NCBI RefSeq assembly: GCF_901709675.1
Contig: NC_051087.1
Span: 13,997,067 to 14,061,066 of the forward strand
Source: Syngnathus acus
Lineage: Eukaryota; Chordata; Actinopteri; Syngnathiformes; Syngnathidae
Length of the DNA stretch: 64,000 bases
Direction: 5' to 3'
Part shown: positions 11,360-24,628 of the stretch, piece after piece
Layout: each line of letters begins with the position of its first letter
Numbering within the stretch: position 1 is the first letter of the stretch
The notes under the pieces: model-generated
Told to the model about the DNA's origin: nothing
The model's database searches: none
Seen by the model: only the letters and a program-made list of their open reading frames with translations
Made by a program: the position numbers and the translations under genes

Positions 11360-12096
11360 CCGTATTTTCCGGACTATAAGGCGCACCTAAAAACCTCAAA
11401 TTTTCTCAAAAGCCGACAGTACGCCTTATAGTATATGGACCAAATTCCGGCCCGCGGGCCGCCTAAATTTAAACTGGCCCGAAGCATTGTCTCATAAAAT
11501 CAATCATAAGTGGCCTGCTGAAGACTATGAATCATGAATCAAAAGGACTGTGGATCATTATTTTGTGATTATAAAGTAATTTGTTGCGTCTGAAGTTGAA
11601 ATAAAAAAGATAAAATGGAGAATGATTTGATTTGGATTAAAAATCTGACATGATGCAACCTGGCCTGTTTACTGCAGTCACAAACACCAATATCACCCTT
11701 CTTATTCATACAACAATAACAACAATAAAACAAACTTAATACGTCTACTAAAAAATTCATTCAACTTTCATAAAATTGTTAATTTGTTATTATTTTAATC
11801 TTTAACTTTTCTGGTAGTGCAATTGACAACAGATTCTCATTTGCAATATCAACCTATCTGCAAAGGATATAGTAAAGGATATAGTTACATATTTACAAGT
11901 TCATTCAAAATGGTAATGGTTCGTGGAATGTCGGTGCGAAAGGTCGGCCCCTATACAGGACTGTCTCAGAAAATTAATGCATTAATGGTGCGCCTTATAG
12001 TCCGGTGCGCCTTATATATGGACAAAGTTTTACAATGGGCCATTTATTGAAGGTGCGCCTTATAGTCCGGTGCGCCTTATAGTCCGGAAAATACGG
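11360..12096. mobile_element. CCGT-type inverted-repeat element ('gcgccttatag' family), composite
   Basis: The ends are CCGTATTTTCCGGACTATAA and its complement, both flanked by TA (11358-11359, 12097-12098). Subterminal GGTGCGCCTTATAG motifs are repeated at the right end. The interior from about 11445 carries GGCCCGCGGGCC and further CCCGAAGC sequence of hAT character. That captured piece also appears in the 7627-7933 copy at the corresponding position, after TATGGACCAA. No transposase ORF. Confidence 0.8.
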
Positions 12097-12098
12097 TA

Positions 12099-12590
12099 GA
12101 TCATCTTAATCATCAATCATATCTTAAATAGGTCAGCTCAGCTCAATAGTTCAGCAATTCTAACGACAAAATTATCCTTCTGGATCATCATCTTCAAACC
12201 GCCTAATGTGCAACCAATTTATGCATTAGACAAAAATTCTTAAAGTACTTCCTCGCCCAGGTAGGTGGCAAAGGGAAACTTAGAATGTCTACAATGTCTT
12301 TTTTAACACAAGGGGCCCCATTTTGGTGGACTGGCACCTGTGTACTCAGCATAAAAAGTCAAGTCTACAGTATTTGGGGGCAGTGTTACGCCTTTCTAAG
12401 CATTCCGGTGCATGGAGTTGCCTCACCCCCAACTCATGCGGTAAAAGAAAGTCGTCTCCGCTCAGCGAAATAACGGGCGCATCGTCATTTCTGTTCCAAG
12501 CAATGGTCTAGCTCAGCTTATTTGTGAATTTGCTAGATGCCAGACTGGATGTTCCTGCCATAACCCTTGACAAGGGTGGCTGGCTGTGTT
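12099..12590. other. No recognised feature
   Basis: A mixed-composition stretch between a miniature element and a LINE relic. Open frames here are short and resemble nothing known. Confidence 0.4.
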
Positions 12591-12594
12591 GGTG

Positions 12595-13690
12595 CAGTTT
12601 TCCTGGATCTAAAGAAGGCGTTTGACACCATTGACAATAAAATATTTTTAGCGAAGTTGACCTACTTTAACTTCTCACCATCAATCAACTGAATTAAATC
12701 ATATCTTACGAACAGAAGGCAATGTGTTATGGTCAACTGTGTCAAATCCCCTTAACAAGAGTGCGTTGCGGGAGTTCCACAAGGCTCTATACTTGGACCG
12801 GTTCTTTTTTCTTTGTACATCAACGATCTTCCAAATGCATGCAAAAACAACCATATGCAAATGTATGCTGATGATGCCGTGTTATTTACGCCAGCTAAAA
12901 AACATTCCAAAGGCTGGTCACCTCCTCACAGCTGCATTGGCCCAAGTTCAAAGATGGCTTTCAGATTGCTGCCTCCTTCTGAATACCAAAAAGACAGTGT
13001 GCATGATATTTTCCAAACAACTAATCAAATACTCAAGCTCACGTCTTTCTTGAAAACATGTACAAGAGTTCTAGGAGCTCGGTGTTACTCTGGATTCTAC
13101 ACTTTCATTTAAAAATCATATTAACATTTAAAAAACAATTAACTTTAATCTACAATTTTTTAACCAAATCAGGCCTTCTATGACCATAGAGTCTTTAGAT
13201 GTTTTTGCATGCAATGGTGTTGTCACATATAGAATACTGCTTTGCCAACTGGTCACTCACTAGACATACCACTCTAAAAAGTATAGACTTATCATATTAA
13301 AGGGCCTTAAAAATATTTGCTAGAAAACCAATTTTATACCATCAATGTCATATTCTGCATATATACAATCTTTTAAATCAATGTCATATTCTGCAAATAT
13401 ACAATCTTTTAAATCTTTTAAACAAATTCCAAGTATTTTAAATTTGCCTGCAGTGTATACAAAATACTTCAGGGATTACCACTCCCAACTTTAAACTCAA
13501 ATCTACAGTTGGCACAGCTACTCATTCAGTGGTCAGAGGAGATCGCGTGGTACCCTTCAGGCGCACTGTTTTCGGTCAGTCTTTTCAGAGGCAGTCATAT
13601 TGGAACAGCATACCACTCCCCATAAAAGAATGTCCAACTTACTCCTTTAAAAAGCAGCTAAAGATCTGGCTTGAATTCAGAATAAAACAA
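12595..13690 (+). pseudogene. LINE reverse transcriptase pseudogene (jockey/CR1-group type)
   Basis: Reverse transcriptase motifs are readable in order on the plus strand: FLDLKKAFDTID (motif A, about 12602-12637), SYLTNRRQCVMVN, GVPQGSILGPVLFSLYINDL (motif B, about 12769) and MYADDAVLF (motif C, about 12861). A C-terminal segment follows with NSIPLPIKECP and FKKQLKIWL (about 13600-13675). The frame is broken by stops (TGA after SIN, TAA after VKSP) and frameshifts, so it is dead. The 5' part with the endonuclease is absent, as usual for 5'-truncated LINEs. A 36-bp direct repeat lies within it at 13345 and 13381. Clade assignment is tentative. Confidence 0.82.
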
Positions 13691-14355
13691 CACTGTTGGA
13701 TGAAGAGGCCAGGCGAGTAGGTCTTAAGATCAACACACAAAAAACAAAAACAATGAGGATTAACGCAAGCAACCAGGAAATAATCCAGATCAATGGAAAA
13801 GACATTGAAGAGGTAGAGCAGTTCACATACTTGGGAGTTACAGTTTGTAAAGAGGGAGGCGGAATGAAGGACCTGAAGAACCGACTATCAAAAGCAAGCG
13901 GCGCATTCATCAGACTCAAGAAGATCTGTTGCTCCAGCAGCAACACGAAGAGAACAAAACTAAGTCGTGTTCCATAAAAGATGCCTACGCAGAATACTCT
14001 GTATACATTGGCAAAATCACGTCACAACTGAAAACCTGCTAGAAAGAGCTGAGATGAAGCCACTGAGTGAAGAAGTGAAGCTACGAGATGGAAAATGATT
14101 GGACGTACTACGGCAGATCACGACGACTGCAATATAGCAATGACCTGGGTACCAGAAGGGAAAAGAAGAAAAAGAAGACCAAAAACCACCTGGAGACATA
14201 CTGTGGAGATAAAAAGAAAAGAGGCAGGATGGACATCAGGGGCTGTTGTGAGGACTGCAGCAGCTCAATGGGAGAAGTGGAAGTGCTCTGTGAAGGCCTT
14301 ATGTGCCACAAGGCACGAAGTGGATGGGTATCTAACCAGCATTGCACTCACGAGA
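13691..14355 (+). pseudogene. Second LINE RT C-terminal pseudogene, different family, internally deleted
   Basis: The ORF at 13696-13977 contains EEARRVGLKINTQKTKTMRI, VEQFTYLGVTVC, MKDLKNRLSKASGAFIRLK and then a stop. The frame resumes with FHKRCLRRILCIHWQNHVTT, LLERAEMKPLSEEV, and (after another shift) NIAMTWVPEGKRRKRRPKTT and KALCATRHEVDGY. This is the palm-to-C-terminal part of an endonuclease-type LINE. By comparison with the usual family layout, about 30-40 residues (the LLYGCETW region) are missing near 13970. It abuts the C-terminus of the LINE at 12595-13690 with no gap, so it may have inserted there. Confidence 0.78.
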
Positions 14356-14357
14356 TA

Positions 14358-14651
14358 ACGTCTGAATGTTTATATTGTCCTCTGTGTCTCGTTACCTCTA
14401 CCTGCCCATGTTTCGTATTACTGTTATTGTTTCATTTGTGGATGAACTATTGGCTAGCTGTTACTAACTGCTTATTCTTGCTAATCATTTGTAAACTCTT
14501 TTACAGTAATTGTTGTATTTTAATGTTGTTGGCACCAAAACATCGTGTCCAGGGACTACAGTTGAAAACTATAGCTATAGTGTTAGCTATATTATAGCTA
14601 ATACTGGCCTATTTAAAGAAATGTTCATTGAGGTGCACTGTCCCTGTTAAA

Positions 14652-14653
<2 letters not shown>
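14358..14653 (+). mobile_element. LINE 3' untranslated region
   Basis: It contains the block CAGGGACTACAG ... GTGCACTGTCCCTGTTAAA, which I recognise as the 3' end of a fish LINE. It runs straight into a (TAGA)n tail. A related 3' end occurs at 49755-49845 (GGGGACTACGGATTTGTAGC). It is probably the 3' end of the LINE at 12595-13690, separated by the second LINE fragment. Confidence 0.55.
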
Positions 14654-17018
<2,365 letters not shown>

Positions 17019-17170
17019 CTCTGCGATTGGGTGGCAACCAGTTTAGGATGTCCCCTTCCTACTGCCTGATGACTGCTGGTATAGGCTCCAGCACACCTGC
17101 GACCCCTGTGGGGACAAGCGGTACAGAAAATGGATGGATGGAAGGACGGATGGAAGGACGGACGGACGGA
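17019..17170 (+). mobile_element. Fish SINE 3' part with (GGAC)n tail
   Basis: GGCAACCAGTTTAGGATGTC, then GGTATAGGCTCCAGCACACC and GACAAGCGGTACAGAAAATG, match the 3' half of the SINE at 25705-26016. The ATGG tail has drifted into GGAC repeats. The head is missing. Confidence 0.8.
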
Positions 17171-18150
17171 CGTTTTTAGGTTTTTTTTTCGCAAAGATCG
17201 TGACGTCATCAAAAGTGTTAGGACCCTGAATGGATCTGAACACACAAGTAGATGTGGTACCTACACTGGACTTGGGCACCCCAGATGTAGGACAATGTCA
17301 TTACTGTCTGTGAGCACAGAGGCAAAAAGAAGCAAGTGTGGTGTAGGATGGGGAACAACAAAGTTGGTATACCTGGTGAGTGTGTTGACATGTTTACAGC
17401 TGTATAACTGTCAACTAAGATAGCATTTAGCAGCCAAAGAAATAATGTCAGCAGCTTGACAAGCGATAGTCAAACTTGTCGAGGATGCCATTTGCAGCAC
17501 CAAATAAGATACGGGTCAGGACTGAACTATCTATTTTGTGTTCATGTATTTATATTTTACTCTAAAGCAGTGAGTACATCACCAGTAATGAAGCTCAACG
17601 CAAATCATTGCTATGAAACATAAATCTAATAAATAATTGTTTCTCAATTATTATAACATACAGAAAAAGAAATATGTATAACGAGTTTTGAAATGTAAAG
17701 GAAATTTGTTTAATTACTGGTAACAAAAAAATGCCTTTCATGTGCCCCCCAGACAGTTTTCACACCTTTACTGTATAGATGATTACAAATACCATGTAAA
17801 CAACTTAGAAGGAACTTTACATTCTGCTCTGAAACAAACTGGAAAACAGTTTACACTGTAATGAAGTAACTCAGTATTGAGATCCCAAGACAGAGGATTT
17901 CACTCAGGTGCTTGACCTTGATCCCCGTAAGGAGCTAGCGAGAGCCTCCTTGGTCGTAGTCTGTCCTTTAACTAATTGGCTTAATGTTGGGGCTTTAATT
18001 AGAATGATCAGGTGGTGGAAATGTATACAAGCTGCAAGAGGTTTCATCTAGGTTCAATAAAATGGAGCTGTTTATTGTTGCAATTAGTTAGCATATTTAC
18101 TATACAGTGTGTTGCCTTTATTGATAGGTTTAGGGTGAACTAATAAGGGG
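17171..18150. other. No recognised feature
   Basis: Unassigned AT-rich sequence between a SINE tail and a palindrome. Only short, unrecognised open frames. Confidence 0.4.
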
Positions 18151-18156
18151 GAGGTG

Positions 18157-18228
18157 AAACAAAATATCAAATAAAGTAATACAAGAGATTACTGTAACTC
18201 TTGTATTACTTTATTTGATATTTTGTTT
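18157..18228. repeat. Perfect 31-bp inverted repeat with 10-nt spacer (hairpin)
   Basis: The left arm, 18157-18187, starts AAACAAAATATCAAATAAAG and ends ACAAGAG. The right arm, 18198-18228, is its exact reverse complement. The spacer ATTACTGTAA is itself nearly palindromic (TTAC-T-GTAA), so only one bulged base and one central base are unpaired. It may be a recent inverted duplication, a palindromic miniature element or a hairpin RNA precursor; there is no TSD evidence for an element. Confidence 0.93.
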
Positions 18229-18229
18229 G

Positions 18230-19179
18230 TCGATACAGTAATTGGCCCAGTATTTAGTAAAGCCCCTATCCTACTGAGGGGCTAAAAAAAAAATTCAACT
18301 ATTGTTCAAATTACTGTAAAAAAATTAACAAATAATTACTGCAAAATATCAACATTATAGTTGACTAGACATGACAATTTGAAATTTTGGTACAGATTTA
18401 AACATGGAGGTTGACACATGAGTTTTCACTGGCAACAAAATAAGGATGTGGTGGGGCTAGATCTGAACTCCCGCACCTTTAGTTTGTCACCTGTAAACAC
18501 ATACACATGTTCAAAAAGAAGGAAGAACAATATATCAGTTAATACCATTTTAATGTTTCTAATGATTATTACAAACCATAAATCTTGTTTTCGACGACAA
18601 ACTTGCCGACAATGGCCAAGTGGCTACGGGAAGTGATCGCCTTTGGAATAAAAAAAATAAAAAAAGAAGACGCTGAGCTACATAACATGATGTAAAAAAA
18701 AAAAAAAAACTAGTTCCGCTTTTACGCCCACCGACTGTTTTGAAGCAGGGCCAGTTCAGTTTATAGTCACAATGTGGTAAGGATGGATGTTGGATGTTCC
18801 CGGATAACGTCATATACTGCACAACAATTCCTAATATTGACGTCCCAAAGCACTCCCGTCCTTTGTTTATTAATGAGAGGGAAACCACAAGTCATTATAA
18901 GGAAAGGGGAAACACCACAACTTCCCCGTGGGCCTCACAAGACAAAACACTTCATACAGTTGAAATCACCTTAAATGTAGCCATTAATAGTAGACGTGAA
19001 TCTATACTGAGGGATCCCATTTATAGCATTATCGTTATAGTGTCAGCGCGCTACCTGACAACACCCTGTAATACCGCTTCAAATACAGTACTAACGCGCT
19101 ATCATGAAACCGGAATTGAAAGGTGATTCCTTACCGTACAAAGCATTTCGCGTTATCTGACCACCCATTTCTGTATGCC
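18230..19179. other. No recognised feature
   Basis: Unassigned sequence with several poly(A) runs (for example 18694-18709). The ORFs in it do not resemble known proteins. Confidence 0.4.
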
Positions 19180-19490
19180 TCAGAGCCGTTTATCGCCGCC
19201 GTGAATTACGCTGATGCTCTCGTCGCAAGGCCCGGCGCTCGTGACATGCTTCCATCCAAAGGTAGCCTATCGCCTCCTCCCTCACTGGAGCAGAGACCCG
19301 CACCTCCTCCTTCTTCTTTTGAGCGTCGCTACACGTCCATGACGACAACTCCCCCTCATTCAACGAGACCTCTCCCCGCCATGAGTCGCAACTGTCACAC
19401 GTATTTACATAAAAGGTGGAGACTCCGGCTTTTAACGCTGTCACTGCCGCAACCGTGACGCTTCGCACGGCACGCGCACTGGGACGTCAA
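19180..19490. promoter_or_regulatory. CpG-rich block, possible CpG island or alternative promoter
   Basis: CpG dinucleotides are dense here (CGCCGCCGTG, CTCGTCGC, CCCGGCGCTCGTG, GCGTCGCTACACGTCC, CGCACGGCACGCGCAC) against an AT-rich, CpG-poor background. CTCCTCC and CCCCGCC tracts are present. It lies 9.4 kb upstream of the neurl1 exon on the minus strand, where an alternative first exon or enhancer would be plausible. No exon with an initiator and a phase-1 donor was recognised. Decayed GC-rich mobile DNA is the alternative. Confidence 0.35.
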
Positions 19491-19955
19491 GTAATTATGA
19501 TGTGACAAATGCTTCGTCCCAAGCGTTATTATTGCCTTTATTTCGCCTCATAAAGTTTATCTTCATTATGTCCACTATCATCAGGGGCGTCATCTTAGAA
19601 GTGTGAGGAGTGACAAATTTGTAAACAACAATGGTCATCCTCTCACTTTCAGCTGTTGCTCCCCTAGCCAAATAATTCAGCGGCCAATGAATGGCATCGC
19701 TGTTAGAAGAAGAAAAAAATCAGAAAACTAAAAGCGCATGAAATAGAAAGGACGTGAAAATATTTGGGACTATTTATTTAATCATCAATTACATATTCAG
19801 TTTAATTATTTTTAATCCTATGATGTCAGCTTCTCAAACGTGAATATAACTTCATTATTGTCATGACGGGTGGGATTGGGGACCCAAATGCAGGGAAGCA
19901 CAGAAGCGGTGCTATGGTTTGATAAAAAATATTTAATTTAAATGAAACCAACAAA
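19491..19955. other. No recognised feature
   Basis: Unassigned sequence between the CpG-rich block and a hAT fragment. Confidence 0.4.
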
Positions 19956-19959
19956 TACA

Positions 19960-20040
19960 CTAGGCAAACTACGGTCCGCGGGCCACATCCAGCCCGTGGG
20001 GCCATTTAATCAGGCCCGCCAAACCTGAATAAATTGTATT
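19960..20040. mobile_element. hAT-type element fragment (left end)
   Basis: AGGCAAACTACGGTCCGCGG, then GCCACATCCAGCCCGTGGGG and CAGGCCCGCC, resemble the left terminus of GGCAAACTACGGCCCGCGGGCC-type hAT repeats. No matching right end was found. Confidence 0.55.
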
Positions 20041-20215
20041 ATTAAACATAGTTTATTTGTCATTTTCCCTGCTATGACTGCGTTTCCCCAGTAGATGGCC
20101 TAGTTACTAGGCGCTACTGGTCATAGGGAAAAACAAGGACTGAAAAAGTTTGAACAAAAGGTGCTCCAAAAGGGAGCGTTCTTTACCAAGTTCAAACAAA
20201 AAGGTTTCTTGAGGT

Positions 20216-20337
20216 AAGCAAGGCATGGCAAGGCATGGCAAGGCATGGCATGGCATTGCAAGGTATGGCAAGGCATGGCAAGGCATGGCATGGCATGGCA
20301 AGACATGGCAAGGCATGGCAAGGCATGGCAAGGCATA
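20216..20337. repeat. Minisatellite of AAGGCATGGC units
   Basis: About twelve 10-bp units, AAGGCATGGC, interspersed with 5-bp ATGGC units and a few variants (ATTGC, AAGGTATGGC, AAGACATGGC). It produces spurious CHALPCLAMP-type reading frames on the minus strand. Confidence 0.95.
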
Positions 20338-20339
20338 CA

Positions 20340-20957
20340 TCACGTAGGACAGATAACCCAACAAAAACAGAACAGAAACGAGGGAACTAAATACAACAAA
20401 GTGTCAAGACAGCGAAACACCTCGACAAGACTATGCCTTGAACAATGAAAAATGATCAGCATTCGACCTGTTTTCAGATATCTTTTCAGATATCTTTTCG
20501 TTACTCGAGGGTCATTGTTCGTTTCTCAGTGCTCAGCTTTGAAAACGAAACATAAAAAAAAGTGTTACAAGTACATGTAAAAAAGTGTAAGGGTCACAGA
20601 AAAATGAGATTACTTTTTTTTTTAAAATTTTTATTTAGACAGGACAGTTCCAGCTTGATGAACACTCAAGACATAGACATACGTATATAGAGTCACACGT
20701 TCCCAAGATACTGTGTTGATCACACAATTTGCTAAGCCCTCTTTAGCCCAGCATACACAGTCCTGTTACCTTTCAGACACAGCTGGTACATCAACCTCCA
20801 TGCTGAAGAAAAATAAGAATTAAGTTCTTTGAAGGGATTTTAATCAGTTAAATAAAAAATGGTCATCTCTGCAGTAATTAATTTAAGTATGTTATTTCTG
20901 TTTCTTGTTTTTCTCAGAGTCTCAGAAGGTAGTTGAGACACTTGACAATCCTTGATT
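20340..20957. other. No recognised feature
   Basis: Unassigned. A short direct repeat, CAGATATCTTTT, occurs twice at 20476-20500. Confidence 0.4.
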
Positions 20958-20965
20958 ACTTAGAG

Positions 20966-21307
20966 CAGGGATGTCAAACTCATTTTTTGTCACGGGCCAC
21001 AGTGTACTCATATTTTCCTTCGGAGGGCCATTATGACTGTCAACGCCTTAAATTATATACAGTATAAGCTACACAACAAACTGATGAAGAACTAGCATTG
21101 AAATCAGAGATTAGTAAAAACTGCAAATATTTTAAAAAGATGAATGGTAATAGAAATAATTAGCAATATCTGTAGTTTTTAAAAGTGAAAACAATTTGCA
21201 ATCTTATTATCGACACATGAAGTCGATCCACAATTTGTCTTCGCAGGCCACATGAAATGATGTGATGGGCCGTATCTGGCCCCTGGGCCTTAAGTTTGAC
21301 ACGTATG
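20966..21307 (-). mobile_element. hAT-type miniature element ('GTGTCAAACTC' family), copy 2, diverged
   Basis: The left end is CAGGGATGTCAAACTC and the right end AAGTTTGACACGTATG. Internal GGGCCGTATCTGGCCC and TCGCAGGCCACATG are in reverse order relative to copy 1. The 8-bp duplication is ACTTAGAG at 20958-20965 and ACTTTGAG at 21308-21315 (7 of 8). It is an older insertion than the copies at 41179 and 49155. Confidence 0.82.
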
Positions 21308-21315
21308 ACTTTGAG

Positions 21316-23476
21316 CCTCAACTCTCCTAGAGAATGTGAAATCGAGAGTGCACTGTTGCCCTCTTCAAACCATGACATGATGTGCAGAGAAATAAATAAG
21401 AAGTGGGACATAGAACAGTCAATGGTAAATCGGAATGATCAAGCTTAAATTTGTGTTTGTCCAAATTTTGGATGTTAGGGTCTCCCCCTTTACTCTTGGC
21501 ATCTTACAAATGGAACCTGTAGGGTCTATTGGGTTTCACTGGTTGACTATCTGAGTTACTGACTTTTAACAGTCACTTTTTCTTTACCTACAGAGAAAAA
21601 GAAGTCCCTCGACTCAATTTTACACTATTCTGCGACACTTTTCATAATTTGTAATATTATGCAGATAACAAAGCTGTTTCACGTTGGTGTGTGAAGATGT
21701 GCACAAATAAGACCATGGACAGGTATGATTACACATAAAAGTTTAATATCGATACTGTAGATTAGAATAGACAACAGTAGATGTTTACAATGTGGTGGTG
21801 TGAGACAGGTTAGGTGGTCTTACTGTTGACAATTGTCTTCCTTTTTTATTTTATTTATATATATTTTTCCCCTCGATTATATGAATTTTGATATTGTTTG
21901 GCGCAAAAATCGTAATCATGATGATAATTAAATTAATTGAGCAGCCATAATATAAAATAAATTTATTCTCTAAAATGAAAAACAGCCTAAGACATTCGCA
22001 TTTTTGTGATAGTTGGATATTGTTTGAAAATTCCATTTATTTATATCTAAGTATATTTGGTTAGTTTGGTTAAAGTGAGCATCAAAACATTGACTGTCCT
22101 ACATGGACATTTTTCAGTTAGAGTGCATGCAATAAACTCTGCTAATGACAATCCCTAACAAAGCTCCACTAGCTGGTCAGTTAAGTTCCTGAAATATTTT
22201 ATCCACTTACTTTGTTTGTTTTTGTTTCTATGAAAGTATATTGACCACGAGAAAAGCACACATTAGACACCAACCGGACAATTTCCGGGAAAAACATCAG
22301 TGTCTGTTTACTGCGTGTTGTTTAGCGTTGCAGATGCACTCAGGGAAAATAGGCCCTGAAGTAAAGTGTGCTTCCTGCTGTTGTCTGGCTTAATGTTGCT
22401 ATACACAACCAGTCATTTGAACATCCTTCCTTTTTACAGTCCCTTTTGCTTCCTGTTTTAGAAACTACTTCTTGGCCTCAACCGTTAAGAGTCCTGTTTG
22501 TTGGCCTGCAGCCCTTACTGCAATAGATTAAGACTCTTCCTCAGATATTATACATACAATTGTGTTACATAACTTAGCACAAAGTGCTTTGCAGCTCATG
22601 GTTCATTGCACTATAATGAGTGTTCCAGGACTTTCAAGCCTAGTTTGATTTCTATCACAAGGCAAGGGTCAAGAAAAAAAACGACATTATGTTTTGATGC
22701 GAAATCTTGATAAAGATGCAGCTACTGTCTTTTTTTCCACACTTATTTAATCCATCCTATCTTTAAGCCATTAGTGCTTTAAATGCCATTACTCCCCACA
22801 TTCGACTGTAGCGAGGTATAGCAGGCGGTAAGTAAGTAAATTTCAAAATGTCGAATACTAGCCTCTTTAAAGCACTTATGTCTTAACTCAAATTTGGTGT
22901 GTTTATCAAACAACTTGGGCTGACAATAATTTTTCACATGTAAAATATACTTACTTGAAGATAAATAAAAAATCTGCCATATAACAGAGTTGGTTGTACT
23001 GTATGTAGTCCTCCAAGGCAGAATTCTTACATGATCACACGTGCTCACAAAAAAAAAAGGTGAACAGAAAGAGCATGGAGGTGACTCAAGAGTTGACGGC
23101 TTTCCCCACACAAATGAAGAGCTTAGATGGTAAATGTTAGACCTCACACAGATCTGATCGGATTTCAAATTTGTTATTGGTTTTAAATGTTTAATATTTC
23201 AAAGATTAATCAAACTTATTGAAAAGAAAATGTTTGATTTGCATTTGCAAAAATGCATTTTTTTTGCTCTTTCGCATTACTTTTATACTTTAAGTAGTCT
23301 TAAAAACATGATTTTTGTTCTTAAACGGAAGGAGGTGGCTTTAAAATATCTTTTGAGGAGCATATCTCCCGCGGGGAAGGCCGAAAGAGTGGGCAGGCAG
23401 GCCAGCCATGAGTGAAGGCCTTAATTGCACACATTCATGCGTGATAGCACTTGGAGGTTAAAATAGAAATAATATG
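21316..23476. other. No recognised feature
   Basis: About 2.2 kb of AT-rich sequence with low repeat content. Frames such as 22779-23168 (minus) resemble no known family. Confidence 0.4.
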
Positions 23477-24628
23477 GAAAAAAAAATAGAAAAAGTTAAA
23501 ATAATTCCAAAGAACGCCTGGTGAGTCTTTTCAGAGGACGCCTCCAAAGCTCCCACGTTGAGGTCTTGATGAGGACAGGGAACAATATTGTAAAGTTTGA
23601 GACATATCTGGTGTCCCCATTTTTGTGTCTAGTCTTTTATTTGCCAAAATAAACCCCCTTCCTACTACTGTTTAATGCACCGTGCCATGTTGGAACGGAT
23701 GGCGTCATATCATTGACTTTTCAACCACTGCTTAAAAATCGCTTGCCTATGGAAGGATATCTTTTTTTTTTTTCAATCTACGTAATAACCTAAATAAGTC
23801 GCCGTACGAGAAAAGAAAGAAAAGGAAAAGAAAGCTTGGCTTCCCTATTCAACATGAAATGTCCTTGGCATCCACTCGGCCAGTAAACAAATTCTGTCAA
23901 ATCTGAGATTTTCCACCGGGCATGCCACTTTCAATGTGGAGTCTAATTTATTTATTTATTATTTATTCCTTGGAATTTGAACTTGGCATCTTGACTCAAA
24001 TGTATTCATTACATATTACATTGATTAAATCGATCCTTATATTTTATAGAAGAAAAAAAAAATAGAAAAAGTTAAAATAATTCCAAAGAACGCCTGGTGA
24101 GTCTTTTCAGAGGACGCCTCCAAAGCTCCCACGTTGAGGTCTTGATGAGGACAGGGAACAATATTGTAAAGTTTGAGACATATCTGGTGTCCCCATTTTT
24201 GTGTCTAGTCTTTTATTTGCCAAAATAAACCCCCTTCCTACTACTGTTTAATGCACCGTGCCATGTTGGAACGGATGGCGTCATATCATTGACTTTTCAA
24301 CCACTGCTTAAAAATCGCTTGCCTATGGAAGGATATCTTTTTTTTTTTTCAATCTACGTAATAACCTAAATAAGTCGCCGTACGAGAAAAGAAAGAAAAG
24401 GAAAAGAAAGCTTGGCTTCCCTATTCAACATGAAATGTCCTTGGCATCCACTCGGCCAGTAAACAAATTCTGTCAAATCTGAGATTTTCCACCGGGCATG
24501 CCACTTTCAATGTGGAGTCTAATTTATTTATTTATTATTTATTCCTTGGAATTTGAACTTGGCATCTTGACTCAAATGTATTCATTACATATTACATTGA
24601 TTAAATCGATCCTTATATTTTATAGAAG
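23477..24628. repeat. Two-copy tandem duplication, 576-bp unit
   Basis: Unit 1 (about 23477-24052) and unit 2 (24053-24628) are head to tail. The segment AATAGAAAAAGTTAAAATAA is at 23485 and again at 24061, exactly 576 bp later. By eye the units are identical through to TATTTTATAGAAG, including the 12-T run. Such identity implies a very recent duplication or an assembly duplication. The unit holds no gene I can recognise. Confidence 0.93.

Noticed and set aside
20107-20364. Cysteine/histidine-rich ORFs (CHALPCLAMP repeats)
   Set aside because: Translation of the AAGGCATGGC minisatellite; no independent coding evidence.
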